In this document: positions 6,458 through 9,486 of the stretch, in pieces
How the letters are laid out: each line of letters begins with the position of its first letter
Position numbering within the stretch: the stretch's first letter is position 1
Assembly (NCBI GenBank): GCA_003165495.1
Contig: PMMB01000147.1
Span: forward strand, 7,106-16,591
Reading direction: 5' to 3'
From: Gammaproteobacteria bacterium
GTDB taxonomy: Bacteria > Pseudomonadota > Gammaproteobacteria > Steroidobacterales > Steroidobacteraceae
Length of the DNA stretch: 9,486 nucleotides
Made by a program: the position numbers and the translations under genes
Notes under the pieces: model-generated
Told to the model about the DNA's origin: nothing
Seen by the model: the letters and a program-made list of their open reading frames with translations, nothing else
The model's database searches: none

Positions 6458-7243
6458 TTAGAACCGCAGGGATAAGCAGCTCAAGCCCCCGTCCATTTTT
6501 CTAAATTCGGACATCTCGAGATGCACGACGCGGCAACCCCGTTTCTCAAGCGCGGCGCTCATTTGCGGGTATCCGGCAGCCACGAGTATGGCATCGTTCA
6601 CGCGCACGCAATTTGCGGCATAAGCTTCGGATGGAGGCACTAGGATCAGGTCACGGGCGTTTACGCAACCCTGGAATCGAAGATCGTTTTGGATGCCGCC
6701 GTCCGCCACCCATACGCCATCGCCAAGATAGGCGATGCCGCTCTTTAAATGCAGCAGCGCCGGATTGGCCCTGATATCGATGATGCTCGAGGTGTATCCC
6801 AGTCGACCCAGATGCTCCGCCAATTGGTGTGCACCATCCTCATTGGTGCGTCCCGAGACGCCGATCAGAAAATGTCCGTCCGCTTCGCAAATGTCCCCGC
6901 CGTCCACGGTACCCGGTGCCGCAATGCCGCGCAGGTCCGCATAAAAATTCCGCAGGCACTCCGCCATGCTGCGGACCTCGCCCTCGCGGCTTGGCGCGCC
7001 CGGGCGAGTGAGAATGGCGCCCCGTCCGGTCAGGATCGCCGTATCCTCAACGAAGGTCCCGTCCGGATACGCCGCATCCGGCGCCAAACGCGTGACTTGC
7101 AGTCCGCAGTCACGCAGCGCCGCAACGTACCCTGCATGCTGCACGAGAGCCTGGTTGATGTCGGGCGGTCCTTCAAGGGCGCTCGAAAGACCGCCGGCGA
7201 AGCTTCGGGCGGGTGGACGGACGATGGCGCGCGTGAAATGCAC
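6458..7243 (-). CDS. ddaH: N(G),N(G)-dimethylarginine dimethylaminohydrolase (DDAH)
   Basis: This gene encodes 261 residues, close to Pseudomonas aeruginosa DDAH (about 254), which it resembles end to end from memory: N-terminal RPPARSFAGGL, FVED (64-67), RPGAPSR (80-86), GRTNEDGA (131-138), LLHLKSG (163-169), SYAANC-like AYAANC (207-212) and C-terminal DGGLSCLSLRF. The enzyme hydrolyses asymmetric dimethylarginine (and monomethylarginine) to citrulline and dimethylamine (or methylamine) in the cytoplasm through a covalent thiouronium intermediate. Cys256 is the nucleophile and His165 the general base. The third catalytic acid, Glu114 in the Pseudomonas enzyme, is Asp114 here, a conservative change. 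Glu66, Asp67 and Arg132 are at substrate-binding positions. The start is GTG 7243 with GAGGG just upstream, and it agrees with the family N-terminus. The gene begins 16 bases after the LOV-like gene and ends the operon. An arginine deiminase is less likely given length and motifs. Confidence 0.93.
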   Translation of the reverse strand: MHFTRAIVRPPARSFAGGLSSALEGPPDINQALVQHAGYVAALRDCGLQVTRLAPDAAYPDGTFVEDTAILTGRGAILTRPGAPSREGEVRSMAECLRNFYADLRGIAAPGTVDGGDICEADGHFLIGVSGRTNEDGAHQLAEHLGRLGYTSSIIDIRANPALLHLKSGIAYLGDGVWVADGGIQNDLRFQGCVNARDLILVPPSEAYAANCVRVNDAILVAAGYPQMSAALEKRGCRVVHLEMSEFRKMDGGLSCLSLRF

Positions 7244-7259
7244 GAGGCCCTCTCAAAGC

Positions 7260-8192
7260 TCAAGCGGCTTGATTGCGCCCGGACTTCTTGGCGACCTGCA
7301 ACTGCTGCTGCGACTTCTGCAGCAAGGTCGTCGGACTATCGTCAGGACCCGGAACGGCGGCGCACACACCGACGCTGACGCTGACATAGCGCAGCACCGC
7401 CGAACGCGGATGATGGATTCTAAGATCTCTTACCCTCTCGGCCATGAGTTGCCCGATAGAGAGCGCCTGCTCGTTTGCGAGGCCCGGGGCAAACGCAATA
7501 AAACTACCGCCGTCAATGCGCGCGGTGACGTCGCTCGAGCGGCGCAGACATCCGGATACGACGTGCGCCACGCGGCGAATCGTGGAATCGCCGGCCGCGC
7601 GGCCAAAAGTTGCGTTGTAGAGGTCCAAGGCGTCGATGTCGATCGCGAATAACGCGATACTGCGCTTGTCCCGCTGTGCGATGGACCAATCGCGTTTCAG
7701 CAGTTCTTCCAGGTAGGGCAAAGTGAACAGACCCGTCAAGCGATCGTCGCGAATCACCATCGCCGTCGGTTGATGCGATCCGCTCAATGAATCGCGGTTG
7801 AGTCGGGGGTCGATGCGCAGCCGCTCGCCCGCGTCTCGATGATGACCCGCGAAGTGAGTGACGCGTCCGTCCGCATCGAACAGCGGCAATACCGTCATCT
7901 CGTTCCAAAACACCGTGCCGTCTTTGCGGTAGTTTCGCAGCAGCACCCGGCAAGACTCCCTCTTGTCGAGCGCCTCCCGCAATCGATGCCGGCCGTCCTG
8001 GTCGCGGTCGTCCGCCTGCAAGAAGCGCAGATTGCGGCCGACAAGCTCCGCCATCGAAAAGCCGGTCAACGCTTGAAATCCGGGATTGGCGTAGATCACC
8101 GGCCACTCCGGTTTTTGCGCATCGACGAGCACCACCCCTTCGGGCGAGGTCTCGACCAAACGCCGATACAAAGTTGCGTCAAAGCCCGTCAT
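7260..8192 (-). CDS. LOV-like PAS protein lacking the photoactive Cys, with degenerate GGDEF domain
   Basis: This gene encodes 310 residues from ATG 8192, which overlaps the nagZ stop as ATGA; a longer reading from 8267 would run far into nagZ and is less likely. Residues 10-125 are a PAS domain of LOV type: GFQALTGFS, GRNLRFLQ (52-59), NYRKDGTVFWNEM (87-99) and GRVTHFAGHHRD. Asn54, Arg56, Gln59, Asn87 and Asn97 of the flavin pocket are kept, but the cysteine that forms the light-driven flavin adduct (NCRFLQ) is Leu55, and the glutamine that senses flavin N5 is His118. Residues 150-305 are a GGDEF-type domain with RLTGL, AIDIDALDLYN (metal-site Asp185 kept), GRAAGD and C-terminal AKKSGRN, but the signature GGDEF reads DGGSF (227-231), so cyclase activity is unlikely. 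No membrane segment is seen. It may sense redox state or flavin and signal by protein contact or GTP/cyclic di-GMP binding. The role is inferred; the domain calls are firm. Confidence 0.9.
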   Translation of the reverse strand: MTGFDATLYRRLVETSPEGVVLVDAQKPEWPVIYANPGFQALTGFSMAELVGRNLRFLQADDRDQDGRHRLREALDKRESCRVLLRNYRKDGTVFWNEMTVLPLFDADGRVTHFAGHHRDAGERLRIDPRLNRDSLSGSHQPTAMVIRDDRLTGLFTLPYLEELLKRDWSIAQRDKRSIALFAIDIDALDLYNATFGRAAGDSTIRRVAHVVSGCLRRSSDVTARIDGGSFIAFAPGLANEQALSIGQLMAERVRDLRIHHPRSAVLRYVSVSVGVCAAVPGPDDSPTTLLQKSQQQLQVAKKSGRNQAA

Positions 8193-9244
8193 GACTGTCT
8201 CTCTGTCAACACCAACGGGGGTGGCGTCGACGATAGACTTAATATCCGCGCCGCAGTCTCCTGCCAATGCCGATTCGCGTGCAAATCCGCCGGCGCCTCG
8301 CCGCGGGCGCGCATCCGCACCAGCCGCGCCTGCGACGCCGCAGAGCCCACATTCGCCCCGAAATGGCCGAGGACCAATTCTACGGAATGTCGATCGTTAC
8401 AGATGGGCAGCACGTCGCAACCCGCGGCGAGCGCGAGTCCGGCACGCGCAATGACGTCGCCAAATGCGGCGGCTCCCGCCATGGTCAGGTCGTCCGCGAA
8501 CACACAGCCATGGAAACCCAACTCCCCGCGCAAGACGCCGGTAATCCAGCGCTGCGACAGACTGGCGGGCAACGCATCCACCGCCGGAAATACTACATGC
8601 GCCGCCATGATTCCCGCGAGATTGTTGTCTATGAGCGGACGGTAGGGCCGAATATCCGCCTCCAAATCGGCGAATTCGCGCCGATCCACCGGCAACGCGG
8701 TATGCGAATCGGCAACCACCGCGCCGTGGCCGGGAAAGTGCTTGGCAATCGCCGGCATTCCCGCCTCGCGCATGCCCGATAGGGTGGCCACGGCGAGCGC
8801 GGCTACGGAGTCAGGATCACTGTGAAAAGCGCGGTCGCCGATGATCTCGCTCACGCCGTAGTCCAGGTCGACACAGGGGGCAAAGCTGAAATCCACGCCG
8901 ACGGCGCGCAATTCGCTGGCCATCAACCAGCCGACCGACTGCGCAAGCCCGAGAGCGTCGCGCCGGTCCTCGTCAAAGCGTCTACCCAGGAGGCGCGCCG
9001 CCGGAAGGCGCGTAAACCCCTCGCGAAAGCGCTGCACCCGGCCCCCCTCATGGTCCACCGCGATCAACAGATGCGGCGTGCGCAAGGCGCGGATCGCCGC
9101 GGTGAGCGCGGTAACTTGCCGTGGATTGTTGTAATTGCGGGAAAACAACAGGACGCTGCCGACTAGAGGATGCGCGAGTACCCGGACATCCTCGGCGCTC
9201 AATTCCGCACCGGCGATATCGACCATGAGCGGCCCCAAACTCAT
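8189..9244 (-). CDS. nagZ: Beta-N-acetylhexosaminidase NagZ (glycoside hydrolase family 3)
   Basis: This gene encodes 351 residues from ATG 9244 with GAGGGG upstream; the length fits the family (about 340). NagZ is a cytoplasmic enzyme that removes GlcNAc from GlcNAc-1,6-anhydroMurNAc and its peptides during peptidoglycan recycling, yielding the anhydro-muropeptides that feed AmpG/AmpR signalling in bacteria that have it. Seen in the sequence: N-terminal GPLMVDIAG, LLIAVDHEGGRVQRF (59-73), GVDFSFAPCVDLDYG (116-130), KHFPGHG (168-174) followed by the mobile loop DSHTALP with Asp179 and His181 as the acid/base pair, and FADDLTM (249-255) carrying the nucleophilic Asp. No signal peptide is visible, consistent with the cytosol. 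Its start overlaps the rlmD stop as ATGA, and its own stop overlaps the LOV-like start the same way, so translation of the three is probably coupled. Identification is secure. Confidence 0.96.
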   Translation of the reverse strand: MSLGPLMVDIAGAELSAEDVRVLAHPLVGSVLLFSRNYNNPRQVTALTAAIRALRTPHLLIAVDHEGGRVQRFREGFTRLPAARLLGRRFDEDRRDALGLAQSVGWLMASELRAVGVDFSFAPCVDLDYGVSEIIGDRAFHSDPDSVAALAVATLSGMREAGMPAIAKHFPGHGAVVADSHTALPVDRREFADLEADIRPYRPLIDNNLAGIMAAHVVFPAVDALPASLSQRWITGVLRGELGFHGCVFADDLTMAGAAAFGDVIARAGLALAAGCDVLPICNDRHSVELVLGHFGANVGSAASQARLVRMRARGEAPADLHANRHWQETAARILSLSSTPPPLVLTERQS

Positions 9245-9486
9245 GCGGGCCCCTCGAATACCGCGATCGATTCGACGTGCGTCGTATGCGGAAACATATC
9301 CATCACCCCTGCGCAGGTCAGCTTGAACCCTTGGGAGTACACCAAGATCTCAGCATCCCGCGCCAAACTCCCCGGATGGCAGGAAATATACACGACTCGG
9401 CGCGGACGCCAATGCGCCATCCGCGCCAGGAGTGCGGAAGCTCCGGCGCGCGGCGGGTCGAGCAGCACCAATTCATAGCGATCGTT
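9241..9486 (-). CDS. rlmD: 23S rRNA (uracil(1939)-C5)-methyltransferase RlmD, C-terminal end (partial)
   Basis: These are the last 81 residues, running off the right edge; TGA at 9243-9241 overlaps the nagZ start. Visible motifs of the RlmD/RumA group are LLDPPRAG (methyltransferase motif IV), YISCHPGSLARD with the catalytic cysteine, and DMFPHTTHVESIAVF at the end. The enzyme methylates U1939 of 23S rRNA using S-adenosylmethionine and carries an iron-sulfur cluster and TRAM domain in parts not present here. The E. coli loop reads SCNPATLARD; here the Asn after Cys-adjacent Ser-Cys is His, as I recall in Xanthomonas-type proteins. TrmA (tRNA U54) is the main alternative, but the DMFPHTxHVES ending favours RlmD. 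It is the first visible gene of the right-hand operon. Confidence 0.9.
   Translation of the reverse strand, partial: NDRYELVLLDPPRAGASALLARMAHWRPRRVVYISCHPGSLARDAEILVYSQGFKLTCAGVMDMFPHTTHVESIAVFEGPA

Noticed and set aside
6458..7243. Arginine deiminase or agmatine deiminase as the identity of the DDAH gene
   Set aside because: The length of 261 residues and the RPPARSF, GRTNEDG and DGGLSCLSLRF motifs fit DDAH; the other two families are considerably longer.
8193..8267. A longer N-terminus for the LOV-like protein starting at 8267
   Set aside because: It would overlap nagZ by 79 bases; the ATGA overlap at 8192 gives a natural start just before the PAS domain.
1..9486. Mobile element, prophage, CRISPR, tRNA or rRNA
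   Set aside because: I looked for transposase or integrase motifs, regularly spaced repeats and cloverleaf-like sequence on both strands and found none.

Overview
The window is about 9.5 kb of compact, GC-rich proteobacterial chromosome. It holds ten protein genes, two of them cut by the window edges. I see no tRNA, rRNA, CRISPR array, insertion sequence or phage gene. Mfd, RlmD and NagZ together suggest a beta/gammaproteobacterium. The SCHPGSLARD version of the RlmD active-site loop leans toward Xanthomonadales-like Gammaproteobacteria, but that rests on memory rather than a search.

Layout. Bases 1-441 (+) are the 3' end of mfd. Facing it is a DUF1993 gene (511-1020, -), with a very GC-rich hairpin in the gap. 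A divergent control region (1021-1128) leads into a + strand pair: a DUF938-type methyltransferase (1129-1725) and, 14 bases later, an atypical short-chain dehydrogenase (1740-2441). From 2462 to the right edge everything is on the - strand. Read in the direction of transcription (right to left), this is rlmD (partial), nagZ, a LOV-like/GGDEF-like protein and ddaH, then a 210-base gap, then a CHASE4 histidine kinase and its GGDEF-EAL response regulator.

How the genes work together. rlmD, nagZ and the LOV-like gene are joined by ATGA stop/start overlaps, and ddaH starts 16 bases after the LOV-like gene, so these four look like one translationally coupled operon. The kinase and regulator lie within 20 bases of each other and form a two-component system whose output is probably synthesis and/or breakdown of cyclic di-GMP: every EAL catalytic residue and the GGDEF signature are present.

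The most interesting item is the LOV-like protein (7260-8192). It keeps most flavin-pocket residues, but the photoactive cysteine is leucine, the flavin-contacting glutamine is histidine, and its GGDEF signature has become DGGSF. It looks like a Cys-less LOV redox/light sensor (or former sensor) joined to a non-catalytic GGDEF domain, placed between peptidoglycan-recycling NagZ and dimethylarginine hydrolase. Other points of note are a serine-rich insertion replacing the inhibitory site of the active GGDEF domain, an SDR without the canonical catalytic Tyr and Ser, and several dyads in the control regions.
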